Positions 17,123 through 25,162 of a stretch of DNA of 64,000 nucleotides are shown here, one piece after another. Position 1 is the first letter of the stretch; every line of letters begins with the position of its first letter. The notes below the pieces were generated by a model. That model was not told where the DNA came from and ran no database searches. It saw nothing but the letters and a program-made list of their open reading frames with translations. The DNA lies in the NCBI GenBank assembly GCA_034411995.1, contig DAOUME010000022.1:1-64000 (forward strand). The letters are read 5' to 3'. The DNA is from JAUVXJ01 sp034411995. Its GTDB lineage: Bacteria; Chloroflexota; Anaerolineae; UBA7937; B3-Chlor. The translations under genes and the position numbers were made by a program.

Positions 17123-18493
17123 CTAGACCGCGGTTGACGTGCTCTCGACGCACAGGGCACCCTGGTTCTTCAGGTACAGGGGGCACCCACCACCACACAG
17201 CGGCAGCTCATCGCAGGAACGACATTTCTCCATCACCCAGTCCCTGTTCCTGAGACTCACCGCCTCCTCATGATTCCAGATGGAACCCCAGTCGTCTCGA
17301 AGTATGTTCCCCAGGCTCGAATAGTAGCTCTGGCAGGGAATGACGTCCCCGTTGGGCTCGACGCACATGTTGTACCTGGCGGCCGTACAGAACTTGGCTC
17401 CCAACTCCAGATCCACCGGATGGAACTCACAATACTGCGTCGGCGTGTACCAGATGAGCCTCATCCCCTCAGCGATCGCCTTGTCGCGCACCCTGACCAT
17501 GAGACCTTCCAGCTCTGTTTCCAGGATGCCGATGCCGCTGGAGGGCCCCTTCCCAGAATAGATGAGACTGTTGCAGGCAAAGGTCTCGATCCCCAGCTCC
17601 TTCAGGAACTCTATGGTCCGCTCGAACTGCGGAGCGTTCAGAGTGGTCAGCGTGCTATTGGTGATCGTATAGACGTCCGTGGCGACCGCGTTCTTGATGC
17701 CCTGCACCGTCTGCTTCCAGACCTCTGCCCCCACCATCCGGTTGTGGATCGCCTCGTCGTGAGACTCCAGCGTGATCTGAATGTGGTCCAACCCCGCGTC
17801 CACCAGCTCTTCAAGGTACCCTTCGTCCGCCAGCTTGATGCCGTTGGTTAGCAGACCAGCGACCAGCCCCACGTCCTCGGCGTGCCGAACCAGCTCGACC
17901 AGGTCGGGGTACAGGGTCGCCTCTCCCCCGGTGAAGACCACGTGCGGTATGCCCAGGTCCCACAGCTTGTCGATAACCTGTTTCCACTCCGCCGTGGTCA
18001 GGCTCTCCATATCCCTGGGGCGGCCAACGTAGCAGTGCCCGCAGTCAGCGTTGCACCTGTAGGTGAGCGCCAGGTCCATACGGTAGGGCGCCGAGACAGG
18101 TGTGTTGAAGGGTTCGATCCTCTGTACGTCCAGATACGAGATGGGGCACACGTTGTCGGTGGTAGCCAGGGTGAAGATGGTGTCTTTCAGGTGCTCGTAA
18201 TCCTCGCGCAGCCTGGCCGTCGACGCTTTGTAACGCCTCTTCAGCTCTCTGACCGCCTCATCTGTGTCTTTGCCCTCGACGAGCAGCTTGGCATGCTCGG
18301 TGGCCGTCTTGTTGAGGTGCAAGACCTTCGCGGCGTTGACCACCAGGATACCCTCGCCGTTATCCTCCACCCGCAAATGGATCCGGAATCGCTGGTCAGC
18401 ACCATCCGGAGTCATGTAATGGAACATGCCCTTCTCCAAGGGTTCGGGTGCCGTAGGAAAGAAGGTGTCCTTCAAAGACCGCCAAACGCTCAT
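17123..18493 (-). CDS. Radical SAM/SPASM protein with N-terminal PqqD-like domain
   Basis: A 456-residue enzyme. The ATG at 18493 follows GGAGG by seven bases. Residues 40-120 resemble a PqqD/RRE winged-helix peptide-binding region (ILVVNAAKVLHLNKTATEHAKLLVEGKDTDEAV). The radical SAM cluster motif is C147-x3-C151-x2-C154 (CNADCGHC), followed by FTGGEATLY. The C-terminal SPASM region contributes Cys residues in CVEPNGDVIPCQSYYSSLGN and CRSCDELPLCGGGCPLY for auxiliary Fe-S clusters. Such proteins usually modify ribosomally made peptides or act in cofactor synthesis. No precursor peptide gene is evident nearby. Confidence 0.9.
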   Translation of the reverse strand: MSVWRSLKDTFFPTAPEPLEKGMFHYMTPDGADQRFRIHLRVEDNGEGILVVNAAKVLHLNKTATEHAKLLVEGKDTDEAVRELKRRYKASTARLREDYEHLKDTIFTLATTDNVCPISYLDVQRIEPFNTPVSAPYRMDLALTYRCNADCGHCYVGRPRDMESLTTAEWKQVIDKLWDLGIPHVVFTGGEATLYPDLVELVRHAEDVGLVAGLLTNGIKLADEGYLEELVDAGLDHIQITLESHDEAIHNRMVGAEVWKQTVQGIKNAVATDVYTITNSTLTTLNAPQFERTIEFLKELGIETFACNSLIYSGKGPSSGIGILETELEGLMVRVRDKAIAEGMRLIWYTPTQYCEFHPVDLELGAKFCTAARYNMCVEPNGDVIPCQSYYSSLGNILRDDWGSIWNHEEAVSLRNRDWVMEKCRSCDELPLCGGGCPLYLKNQGALCVESTSTAV

Positions 18494-18601
18494 CACACGC
18501 CCTCCGCCCGTTTTCTAGAATGTCGCAGCGCCCTCGTCACTCCGCGACCCCGACGGTGCCCTGGCCCGTCGACATCGTGCGCGCATCCCTCTACTTCCGC
18601 T

Positions 18602-18630
18602 AGTATACCATAGAGGATAGTCTCAAGCAA
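18602..18630 (-). promoter_or_regulatory. Promoter of the radical-SAM to sugar-transferase cluster
   Basis: On the minus strand TTGCTT (18630-18625) and TATACT (18607-18602) are 17 bp apart. The -10 matches 5 of 6. It directly follows the terminator of the SIMPL gene and lies about 110 bp before the radical-SAM start. Confidence 0.55.
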
Positions 18631-18664
18631 AAGAGGCCGCCTCAACAGAGACTGAGGCGGCCTC
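18625..18664 (-). terminator. Intrinsic terminator of the SIMPL gene
   Basis: A perfect 12-bp stem (GAGGCCGCCTCA at 18633-18644, TGAGGCGGCCTC at 18653-18664) with an 8-nt loop is followed on the minus strand by TTTTGCTT. It ends transcription of the SIMPL gene 40 bp upstream. Confidence 0.88.
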
Positions 18665-18701
18665 CGATGTTTCCCGCGAGCGCGTTGCTCCAGGGAGACT
18701 A

Positions 18702-19442
18702 TTAGCGAATGTCGAAGGTGACCTGGACCTGCACCGAGACCTCCAACTGGCCCGGCTGCACCGGCGCCGCACCTCCGCCTATCGCTCTCTCCGCGGTAGC
18801 GTAGATCGGCTCCAGATAGTACGGTGGCGACTCCGTGAAGGATTCGTTGATGTACCGGGGTCTCCCCAGCCCTACACCAGCCAACTGAGCCAGCGCCTCT
18901 GCCTTGTCTCGCGCCTGAGCCATCGCGTCGGCCCTGGCCTCTTCACGTAGCGCTGTGGGATCATCGAACGTGAACCGGATGCCGTAGATGTTATTGGCTC
19001 CCGCCCCGGTCGCCGCATCCAGTACGTCTCCCGCCTTGTCTACCTCTCGCAGTTTCACCACCACGGAGTTGTCGACCACGTAGCCGATGACCCGCTGCTC
19101 GTCGTCCTCCCAGTCGATCTCAGCCCGGACGCTGTAATCCACCGTCTGGACGTCCTCCTCAGCGACTCCCAGCTCCAGGATCGCAGCCATCACGTCGGCC
19201 ATCCGCTCGTCGTTCTCCGCGGCCGCCGCCCGGGCTTCTGCATTCCTCGTCTCCACCCCGATGGTGATCATGGCCAGATCTGGTTTCGCCGTCGCTTTTC
19301 CCTGGGCCATGACTGTGATGCCGGTCGGCTCTGTCACACCGCCCGACGGGCTAGGCACCGCCACCACCATCAACTGAAGCACCAGCACGACAGCCACTAG
19401 GACCAGGCCCACTGCACCCACGACGATACCTGCTTTGGACAT
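18702..19442 (-). CDS. SIMPL domain (DUF541, YggE-like) periplasmic protein
   Basis: A 246-residue exported protein with an N-terminal hydrophobic segment (VVGAVGLVLVAVVLVLQLMVVAV). The domain starts TGITVMAQGKATAKPDLAMITIGVETRN and continues with DVQTVDYSVRAEIDWEDDEQRVIGYVVDNSVVVKLR, the DUF541 pattern. YggE homologues affect oxidative-stress tolerance and assemble into rings at the envelope. Start ATG 19442 follows GGAGG. It is a single-gene unit with its own terminator. Confidence 0.92.
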   Translation of the reverse strand: MSKAGIVVGAVGLVLVAVVLVLQLMVVAVPSPSGGVTEPTGITVMAQGKATAKPDLAMITIGVETRNAEARAAAAENDERMADVMAAILELGVAEEDVQTVDYSVRAEIDWEDDEQRVIGYVVDNSVVVKLREVDKAGDVLDAATGAGANNIYGIRFTFDDPTALREEARADAMAQARDKAEALAQLAGVGLGRPRYINESFTESPPYYLEPIYATAERAIGGGAAPVQPGQLEVSVQVQVTFDIR

Positions 19443-19585
19443 CTCGACTTGCCCTCCTTACAGACTTGGTCTGATCGCGCCCCAAAAGCGCGTCTCTCTC
19501 AGCATGTAGACGACGCGGAGAGGAAGAAGGTTCCCCAGCCCCAGGGAGGAGCGAGAAACAAGAGCGGAGGCTAGCACCATACCAC

Positions 19586-19612
19586 AAAAAAGGCCCCAGC
19601 TCACGCCGGGGC
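19586..19612 (-). terminator. Intrinsic terminator of tRNA-Leu
   Basis: On the minus strand GCCCCGGC (19612-19605) pairs with GCTGGGGC (19600-19593), loop GTGA, followed by six T residues (19591-19586). It begins 12 bases after the tRNA 3' end. Confidence 0.9.
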
Positions 19613-19624
19613 TCCCATGCTCAG

Positions 19625-19708
19625 TGCCGAGAAAGGGACTCGAACCCTTACGGGGTTACCCCCACTGCGCCCTGAACGCAGCGCGTCTACCTGTTCCGCC
19701 ACCTCGGC
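19625..19708 (-). tRNA. tRNA-Leu (anticodon CAG)
   Basis: An 84-nt class II tRNA with a long variable arm. The acceptor stem GCCGAGG pairs with TCTCGGC (last pair G-U), with discriminator A. The anticodon stem CTGCG/CGCAG encloses TTCAGGG, giving CAG, which reads CUG codons. The D-loop AACAGGTAGA and the T-loop GTTCGAGTC are canonical. CCA is not encoded. Confidence 0.95.
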
Positions 19709-19723
19709 ACGGCACCTGAAGCC

Positions 19724-19752
19724 AGTATATACTCACTGGACCCGTTTGTCAA
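19724..19752 (-). promoter_or_regulatory. Consensus promoter of tRNA-Leu
   Basis: On the minus strand TTGACA (19752-19747) and TATACT (19729-19724) are 17 bp apart, ending 15 bp before the tRNA 5' end. The element occupies the gap after the solute-binding protein gene. Confidence 0.9.
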
Positions 19753-19753
19753 G

Positions 19754-21406
19754 TCATTCCTGCGGCTCCTCGCTGACCACCATTCTCCGGGTCTTGATGT
19801 ACCACTGGCTGACGGTACGGAAGCGATCGCTGGGGTCGACGAGGGGACTCAACTGCACGCCGTTCACCATCTCGTCGACCGCGTAGTTGTACACCGGGTA
19901 GTAGAGCAGCAAGGCCGGCACCTCGTCGGCGAATAGATCCTGGAAGTCCCGGTACAGTTCGGCTCGTTCGGCTTGATCGGTGCTCTGGCGGCCCTGCTCC
20001 AGGAGCTGGTCGATGTCCACGTTGTTTAGGCCGCCATAGTTCTGCCCCTCCCCACCAATCTGCGTCGAGTGCCACATCAAGTAGGGGTCAGGATCGCTGG
20101 GCAGATTGCCCCAACTGAACAACAGCGCATCGAAGTTGCGGGGTCGAAGGGCCTCGTTCACCACCCAGGCGCTGTCTTCCACGACGGGCACTACTCTGAC
20201 TCCCACCTCCCACAGTTGGCGGGCGATCTCTTCGATGATCTGTCGACGCAGAGGGTCCTTGTTGGTAAGCAGGTTGAACTCCAGCCTGACCTGCTCCTTC
20301 TCGCGAACACCGTCATGATCGCTGTCCACCCAGCCGGCCTCCGTCAGCAATTCAGCGGCCTTGCCCGGATCGTAGGTGTACTGGTGGACATCGTGGTTGT
20401 ACGCCCAGGAGTCAGGCATGATCGGGGTGTGGGCCACGATGCCCTGCCCGTCGAGGATGCTATCGATGATACCCTGGCGGTCGATGCCCCACAGCAACGC
20501 CTGCCGCACCTCCTTGTCTTCGAAGATGGGCAGGTCGAGATTGAGAAAGATCAACGTGTAGCCGGACAGACGCGCGGTGTACAGGTTCAGGTACTCCTCC
20601 TCCCGCACCTTGGGCAGGTCCTCCGGCAAGACCTCGCTGATGCCCTCCACCTCGCCTTGCTGATAGGCGGTGAAGATGCTCTGGTTGTCCGGATAGAACT
20701 TGAACTCGATCTTCGAGAGGAGAGGTTGCTCGCCGTAGTAGTCCGGGTTGGCCTCCAGGATCACGTAGTCGGTGCTGACCTCACTGATCTTGAACATGCC
20801 CGTCCCCACGGGGCGCACGCTGAACTGATCTCCCGGCAGGTCGCCGGCCGGAACGCTGGCCAGCACGTGCTCCGGAAGCATGCCCACCGTCGTGTAATCC
20901 AGGAACGTGGCCAGCGGGGCCTGCAAGGTGAACGTGACGGTGTAGTCGTTGATCTTCTCGGCGACCACCGTGCGCCACAGCTCGGCCAGTTCAGGTGGGC
21001 CCTGGTAGTCCTCATCCTGCATGGCGCTTACCGTGAACAGCACGTCATCTGCCGTGAACGCCTCCCCATCGTGCCAGACCACGTCCCTGCGCAGATAAAA
21101 GGTGTACACCAGGCCATCGTCAGACAAGTCCCAGTCCCTGGCCAGAGCAGGCACGATCTCGCCACGCTCGTTGAGGTCGGTGAGACCCGAGAAGATGAGG
21201 GAGACCAGATCGGTGTCGACCTGGTTGTACTGACAGAGGATGGGGTTGATGTAGCTGGGGCGTCCGGCGACGCCCTCCACGTAGGTGCCACCGGCGTCAG
21301 GGACGACCACGGTGGTGGTGGTGTACGCGACATACCACAGGAGCAGAATGATCAGCGCCACGCCTACGATGGCGATGACAGCTTGCCAGCGGATATGTCT
21401 CGTCAA
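19754..21406 (-). CDS. Family 5 ABC solute-binding protein (peptide/oligopeptide type)
   Basis: A 550-residue protein starting at TTG 21406. One N-terminal membrane helix (AVIAIVGVALIILLLWYVAYT) lacks a lipobox Cys, so it is probably membrane-anchored or processed by signal peptidase I. The body is typical SBP_bac_5: GGTYVEGVAGRPSYINPIL, LARDWDLSDDGLVYTFYLRRDVVWHDGEAFTADDV (interrupted here only by reading), KFYPDNQSIFTAYQQGEV and QALLWGIDRQGII. Related proteins bind peptides, nickel or sugars; the ligand cannot be read from sequence. No permease or ATPase genes are adjacent. It lies 59 bp after secG and may share its promoter. Confidence 0.9.
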   Translation of the reverse strand: MTRHIRWQAVIAIVGVALIILLLWYVAYTTTTVVVPDAGGTYVEGVAGRPSYINPILCQYNQVDTDLVSLIFSGLTDLNERGEIVPALARDWDLSDDGLVYTFYLRRDVVWHDGEAFTADDVLFTVSAMQDEDYQGPPELAELWRTVVAEKINDYTVTFTLQAPLATFLDYTTVGMLPEHVLASVPAGDLPGDQFSVRPVGTGMFKISEVSTDYVILEANPDYYGEQPLLSKIEFKFYPDNQSIFTAYQQGEVEGISEVLPEDLPKVREEEYLNLYTARLSGYTLIFLNLDLPIFEDKEVRQALLWGIDRQGIIDSILDGQGIVAHTPIMPDSWAYNHDVHQYTYDPGKAAELLTEAGWVDSDHDGVREKEQVRLEFNLLTNKDPLRRQIIEEIARQLWEVGVRVVPVVEDSAWVVNEALRPRNFDALLFSWGNLPSDPDPYLMWHSTQIGGEGQNYGGLNNVDIDQLLEQGRQSTDQAERAELYRDFQDLFADEVPALLLYYPVYNYAVDEMVNGVQLSPLVDPSDRFRTVSQWYIKTRRMVVSEEPQE

Positions 21407-21434
21407 GGGAAGAATCAGGCTCCTTCCAGAGGTC

Positions 21435-21456
21435 TAGGGCGAAGGTCTGCCCCTAC
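21435..21456. repeat. Degenerate copy of the GTAGGGGC palindromic repeat
   Basis: In the short gap between secG and the solute-binding protein gene, TAGGGCGAAGG and CTGCCCCTAC form an imperfect copy of the palindromic family found at several other sites in the window. Confidence 0.4.
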
Positions 21457-21465
21457 ACCGGGGCT

Positions 21466-21690
21466 TTACGGCTTGACAAGAACCGAGGCCAGCGAGAAGA
21501 CGAAGAAGACAACCGTCAGGACGATGGTGAGGTTGAACAACGTCTTCTCTGCACCGCGGCGCGTCTTGTAGATCCCGGCGTCAGTGCCCCCGAAGATGCC
21601 CCCCAGGCCCTGACCTTTGACCTGGAGAAGAACGGCCACGATGAGACAGGTCGAGATTATGATCTGCACGATTTGCAAGTAGCCAAGCAC
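21466..21690 (-). CDS. secG: Preprotein translocase subunit SecG
   Basis: A 74-residue membrane protein with two helices (IVQIIISTCLIVAVLLQV and LFNLTIVLTVVFFVFSLASVLV). The loop between them has the SecG signature GQGLGGIFGGTD. It is the accessory subunit of the SecYEG channel in the inner membrane. The length is normal for the family. The gene has a consensus promoter. Confidence 0.95.
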   Translation of the reverse strand: MLGYLQIVQIIISTCLIVAVLLQVKGQGLGGIFGGTDAGIYKTRRGAEKTLFNLTIVLTVVFFVFSLASVLVKP

Positions 21691-21713
21691 TTGACCACCT
21701 CCAGACTTCCTAC

Positions 21714-21743
21714 ATTATAGCATCCCACCCGTCCACCTGTCAA
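21714..21743 (-). promoter_or_regulatory. Perfect-consensus promoter of secG
   Basis: On the minus strand TTGACA (21743-21738) and TATAAT (21719-21714) both match the consensus exactly, with 18-bp spacing and a TGn extension before the -10. The -10 is 24 bases before the secG start. Confidence 0.9.
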
Positions 21744-21767
21744 ACTCCGCCCACAGGAGGTTGTCAT

Positions 21768-21796
21768 GTAGGGGCGACCCGGCGGGTCGACCCTAC
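21768..21796. repeat. Palindromic repeat between secG and lepA
   Basis: The arms GTAGGGGCGACCC and GGGTCGACCCTAC flank a GGC-type centre. It belongs to the dispersed family with GTAGGGGC/GCCCCTAC ends, here with one deletion in the right arm. It lies between divergent promoters. Confidence 0.75.
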
Positions 21797-21844
21797 TCTT
21801 ACCATACCCTCCAGCACCGTCTTTCAGTTTGGGGTCGATTCAAG

Positions 21845-21850
21845 TATAAT
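21845..21850 (+). promoter_or_regulatory. Probable -10 element of lepA
   Basis: TATAAT is exact and lies 57 bp before the lepA start. No good -35 is found at 16-18 bp (nearest TTTCAG at 21822), so promoter strength is uncertain. Confidence 0.5.
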
Positions 21851-21907
21851 GAATCGAAGCCAACGTAAAGACACTACCAGTGCCCTGCGAGCACTCTCTC
21901 CCCGGCC

Positions 21908-23710
21908 ATGGACCAGGAAAGAATCAGGAACTTCTCCATCATCGCACACATCGATCACGGCAAGTCCACCCTGGCGGACCGCCTGCTGGAGTACACAGGC
22001 ACTATCTCCCCCCGGGAGATGGCCGATCAGGTCCTGGACCAGATGGACCTGGAGCGCGAGAAGGGCGTGACCATCAAGTCCTCCGCCGTGCGCATGCGCT
22101 ACCAGGCCGACGATGGCCAAGAGTACGAGCTCAACCTCATCGACACGCCGGGCCACGTGGACTTCACCTACGAGGTCTCCCGGGCCCTGGCGGCCTGCGA
22201 AGGCGCCGTCCTGGTGGTGGATGCCACCCAGGGGGTGGAAGCGCAGACTCTGGCCAACCTCTACCTGGCCCTGGAGCACGATCTGGCCATCATCCCCGTG
22301 GCCAACAAGATCGACCTGGAAAGCGCCCGCCCGGAGGATGTGGCGCACGAGCTGGAAGAGCTGCTGGGCATCCCGGCGGAGCAGGTGCTGCGAACCTCGG
22401 CACGAGAAGGGATAGGGACCAAGGGTGTCCTGGAGGCCATCGTCAGGGCCGTCCCGCCGCCCCAGGGTCATTCTGAAGCCCCCCTGCGCGCTCTCATCTT
22501 CGACTCCCACTACGACCCGTACAAGGGCGTGGTGGCCTACGTGAGGATCGTGGACGGCCAGCTAAGGGGTCACCAGCGACTCGAGCTTATGTCAAACGAG
22601 CGGGCCTTCGAGCCTCTGGAGATCGGTGTCTTTACACCAGGAATGAGACCCACATCTGAGCTGGCCACCGCCGAAGTGGGATACATCGCCACCGGCCTCA
22701 AGAACGTCCGGGACTGCTCCGTGGGCGATACGATCACCACCGCCACAGACTCCGCCCAGGAGCCGCTCCCCGGATACCGGCCCATCAAGCCCATGGTCTT
22801 CGCCGGACTCTATCCCGCGGAAGCTGAAGACTATCACCTGTTGAGGGATGCCCTGGACAAGCTGCACCTCAACGATGCTTCGCTCTCCTACCAGCCAGAG
22901 GACTCCCAGGCTCTGGGCTTCGGCTTTCGCTGCGGGTTTCTGGGCCTCTTCCACATGGAGATCGTCCAGGAACGGTTGGAGAGGGAATACGGCCTCAGCC
23001 TCCTGGCCACGGCGCCCAGCGTGGAATACCACGTCCTGACCGGGGACGGCGAGCTGATCGAAGTCGACCGCCCCGCTGATCTGCCGGCACCGGTGGACAT
23101 CGAGTCTATCGAGGAGCCGTGGGTCAAGATCAGCGTCTTCAGTCCCGAGGACTACATCGGCCCCATCATGGAGCTGGTCACTTCCCGGCGCGGCGAGTAC
23201 GAGTCCATGGAATACCTGGACCCTCAGCGGGTGCTGCTCACCTACCAGATGCCTTTGGGCGAGATGATCGTGGAGTTCTACGACCAGCTCAAGTCTCGCA
23301 CCAGGGGATACGCCTCTCTCGACTACGCCCTGTCTGGCTACCGGCCTGGGGACCTGGTCAGGCTCGACGTGCTGGTGAACAATCAGGCGGTGGATGCGTT
23401 GTCCCTGATCACCCACAGGGACCAGGCCTACGGCAAGGGCAGCTTGCTGGTCAAGAAGCTGAAGGAGGTGATCCCCCGGCAGTTGTTTCCCGTGCCGATT
23501 CAGGCCGCCGTGGGCAGCCACGTCATCGCTCGCGAGACGGTGAAGGCGCTGCGCAAGAACGTGCTGTCCAAGTGCTACGGCGGCGACGTGACCCGCAAAC
23601 GGAAGCTGCTGGAGAAGCAGAAGGCCGGAAAGAAGAGAATGAAGAAGATCGGCCAGGTGAACATCCCCCAGGAAGCGTTCATGGCCGTCTTGAACCTGTC
23701 GGAAGAGTAG
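21908..23710 (+). CDS. lepA: Elongation factor 4 (LepA), back-translocating ribosomal GTPase
   Basis: A 600-residue translational GTPase, the usual LepA length. The G domain shows AHIDHGKST (G1), GVTIKSSAVRM (switch I), DTPGHVDF (G3) and NKIDLESA (G4). The unique LepA C-terminal domain is present, including GYASLDYALSGYR, RDQAYGKGSLLVKKLKEVIPRQLF and the basic CYGGDVTRKRKLLEKQK stretch. It binds stalled ribosomes. The next gene begins 18 bp after its stop. Confidence 0.98.
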   Translation: MDQERIRNFSIIAHIDHGKSTLADRLLEYTGTISPREMADQVLDQMDLEREKGVTIKSSAVRMRYQADDGQEYELNLIDTPGHVDFTYEVSRALAACEGAVLVVDATQGVEAQTLANLYLALEHDLAIIPVANKIDLESARPEDVAHELEELLGIPAEQVLRTSAREGIGTKGVLEAIVRAVPPPQGHSEAPLRALIFDSHYDPYKGVVAYVRIVDGQLRGHQRLELMSNERAFEPLEIGVFTPGMRPTSELATAEVGYIATGLKNVRDCSVGDTITTATDSAQEPLPGYRPIKPMVFAGLYPAEAEDYHLLRDALDKLHLNDASLSYQPEDSQALGFGFRCGFLGLFHMEIVQERLEREYGLSLLATAPSVEYHVLTGDGELIEVDRPADLPAPVDIESIEEPWVKISVFSPEDYIGPIMELVTSRRGEYESMEYLDPQRVLLTYQMPLGEMIVEFYDQLKSRTRGYASLDYALSGYRPGDLVRLDVLVNNQAVDALSLITHRDQAYGKGSLLVKKLKEVIPRQLFPVPIQAAVGSHVIARETVKALRKNVLSKCYGGDVTRKRKLLEKQKAGKKRMKKIGQVNIPQEAFMAVLNLSEE

Positions 23711-23728
23711 GAACAGCCAGAGCAGGCC

Positions 23729-25162
23729 ATGACCTCAGGCACCACCCGGCTGACCATCCTCCATACCAACGATCTGCACGGGCGCATCGAGCAACTGCCG
23801 TTCCTCAGCGCCATGGCCAGGGCCATCCGCAGGGAAGTGGCCAGCCAGGGGGGCCACGCGCTGCTCTGGGACGCGGGCGACGCAGAGGATCGTATCCTCC
23901 TGGAGAGCGACGTCACCAAGGGCGCGGCGATCGTGCCGCTGATGTCTGCCGTGGGCTACGACGCAGCGGCGGTCGGCAATTCCATCGGCGTCACCTACGG
24001 CCCCCAGAACCTGTCCCAGCTGGCGAAGATCGCCCCCTACCCGCTGATGGCCGCGAACCTGGCCTGGTCCGACACCGGCCAACTGGTAGAGGGGTTGGTG
24101 CCGTACAAGCTGTGGGACCTGGGCCCGGCCAGGCTGGGCGTGGTGGGGCTCACCGCTCCCTCCGTGGCCTACTCGTCGTTCGGCGCTCGCTGCTACGTCC
24201 CGGCGCCCCTGGTCACGGAGCTGACCCGTCACCTGCGGGAGCAGGGAGCCACCATCATCTCCATCCTCTCGCACCTGGGGCTGGAGGATGACCGGGCGCT
24301 GGCCGAGTCAGTGGAAGGCATCGATCTCATCGTCGGTGGGCACTCGCACACCCTGCTAGAGGAGCCTCTGCTGGTCCAGGGGACGCTCATCACCCAGGCC
24401 GGCTCCTACGGACAGCACCTGGGTCAGATCGACCTGGAGGTAGACGACGCCTCTGGAAGGGTCTTGGAGCGACGGGCACAGGTGCTGCCGGTGGAGACGT
24501 CCCGAGCCGACGACGTGGTGGTGGAGGCCATCCAGGCGCAGGCGCAGGAGGTGCAGAAGCTGCTGGGTCGCGTCGTCGGTCAGACCGTGGCCTTCCTAGA
24601 CGTGAACTACTTCCAGGAATGCGCCCTCGGCAACTTCCTGGCTGACGTATTACGAGCGCGCATGGGCACCGAACTGGCCTTCGTGGTCACCGGCATGCTG
24701 GACGAGGCCCTCAGGGAAGGCCCCATCACCTTCGGCGACCTGTGCAGAGCCACGTCCTCCACGGCCAACCCCGGCCGGGCTGAGCTGACCGGCGAGCAGA
24801 TACTGGGCGCCCTGAACCACGGTCTCCGCCCTGAGGTGGCGCAGGACCGTCCATCTCCCATGCGCGGCAACCCCCAGGGGATCCTTCAGGTGTCGGGACT
24901 CACGGTCACCTACGACCCTTACGGCGACCCCCAGGAGCAGGTGGTGGCGGTTCTGGTAGGAAAGGAACCGCTGGACAGGAACCGTACCTACACTGTGGCC
25001 TCGACAGACTGGGAGCTGGGCCACCTCACCGCCTACGTCGACCTGGACCGGGACGACGTGAGATACGACGTACCGACGATTCTCCGCGAAGCGATGGAGG
25101 AGCATTTGCGTCAGCACTCTCCCATCTCCGTAGCAGTGGAGGGGAGAATGCAGCCCGTATGA
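23729..25162 (+). CDS. 5'-nucleotidase/2',3'-cyclic phosphodiesterase-like metallophosphatase
   Basis: A 477-residue protein without a signal peptide, so cytoplasmic, unlike most UshA-type enzymes. The N-terminal metallophosphatase domain has LHTNDLHGR and WDAGDAE (metal ligands), SHLG and GGHSHT. The usual GNHE/GNHD motif reads GNSIGV, so the catalytic His is missing. The C-terminal 5'-nucleotidase domain (about residues 290-470) is present with NPGRAELTGEQILGALNHGL. Activity may be altered or lost. The stop overlaps the next start by four bases. Confidence 0.85.
   Translation: MTSGTTRLTILHTNDLHGRIEQLPFLSAMARAIRREVASQGGHALLWDAGDAEDRILLESDVTKGAAIVPLMSAVGYDAAAVGNSIGVTYGPQNLSQLAKIAPYPLMAANLAWSDTGQLVEGLVPYKLWDLGPARLGVVGLTAPSVAYSSFGARCYVPAPLVTELTRHLREQGATIISILSHLGLEDDRALAESVEGIDLIVGGHSHTLLEEPLLVQGTLITQAGSYGQHLGQIDLEVDDASGRVLERRAQVLPVETSRADDVVVEAIQAQAQEVQKLLGRVVGQTVAFLDVNYFQECALGNFLADVLRARMGTELAFVVTGMLDEALREGPITFGDLCRATSSTANPGRAELTGEQILGALNHGLRPEVAQDRPSPMRGNPQGILQVSGLTVTYDPYGDPQEQVVAVLVGKEPLDRNRTYTVASTDWELGHLTAYVDLDRDDVRYDVPTILREAMEEHLRQHSPISVAVEGRMQPV

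Noticed and set aside
20069..21571. 500-codon plus-strand frame opposite the solute-binding protein
   Set aside because: No family features; the minus strand encodes a full family-5 binding protein in the same DNA.
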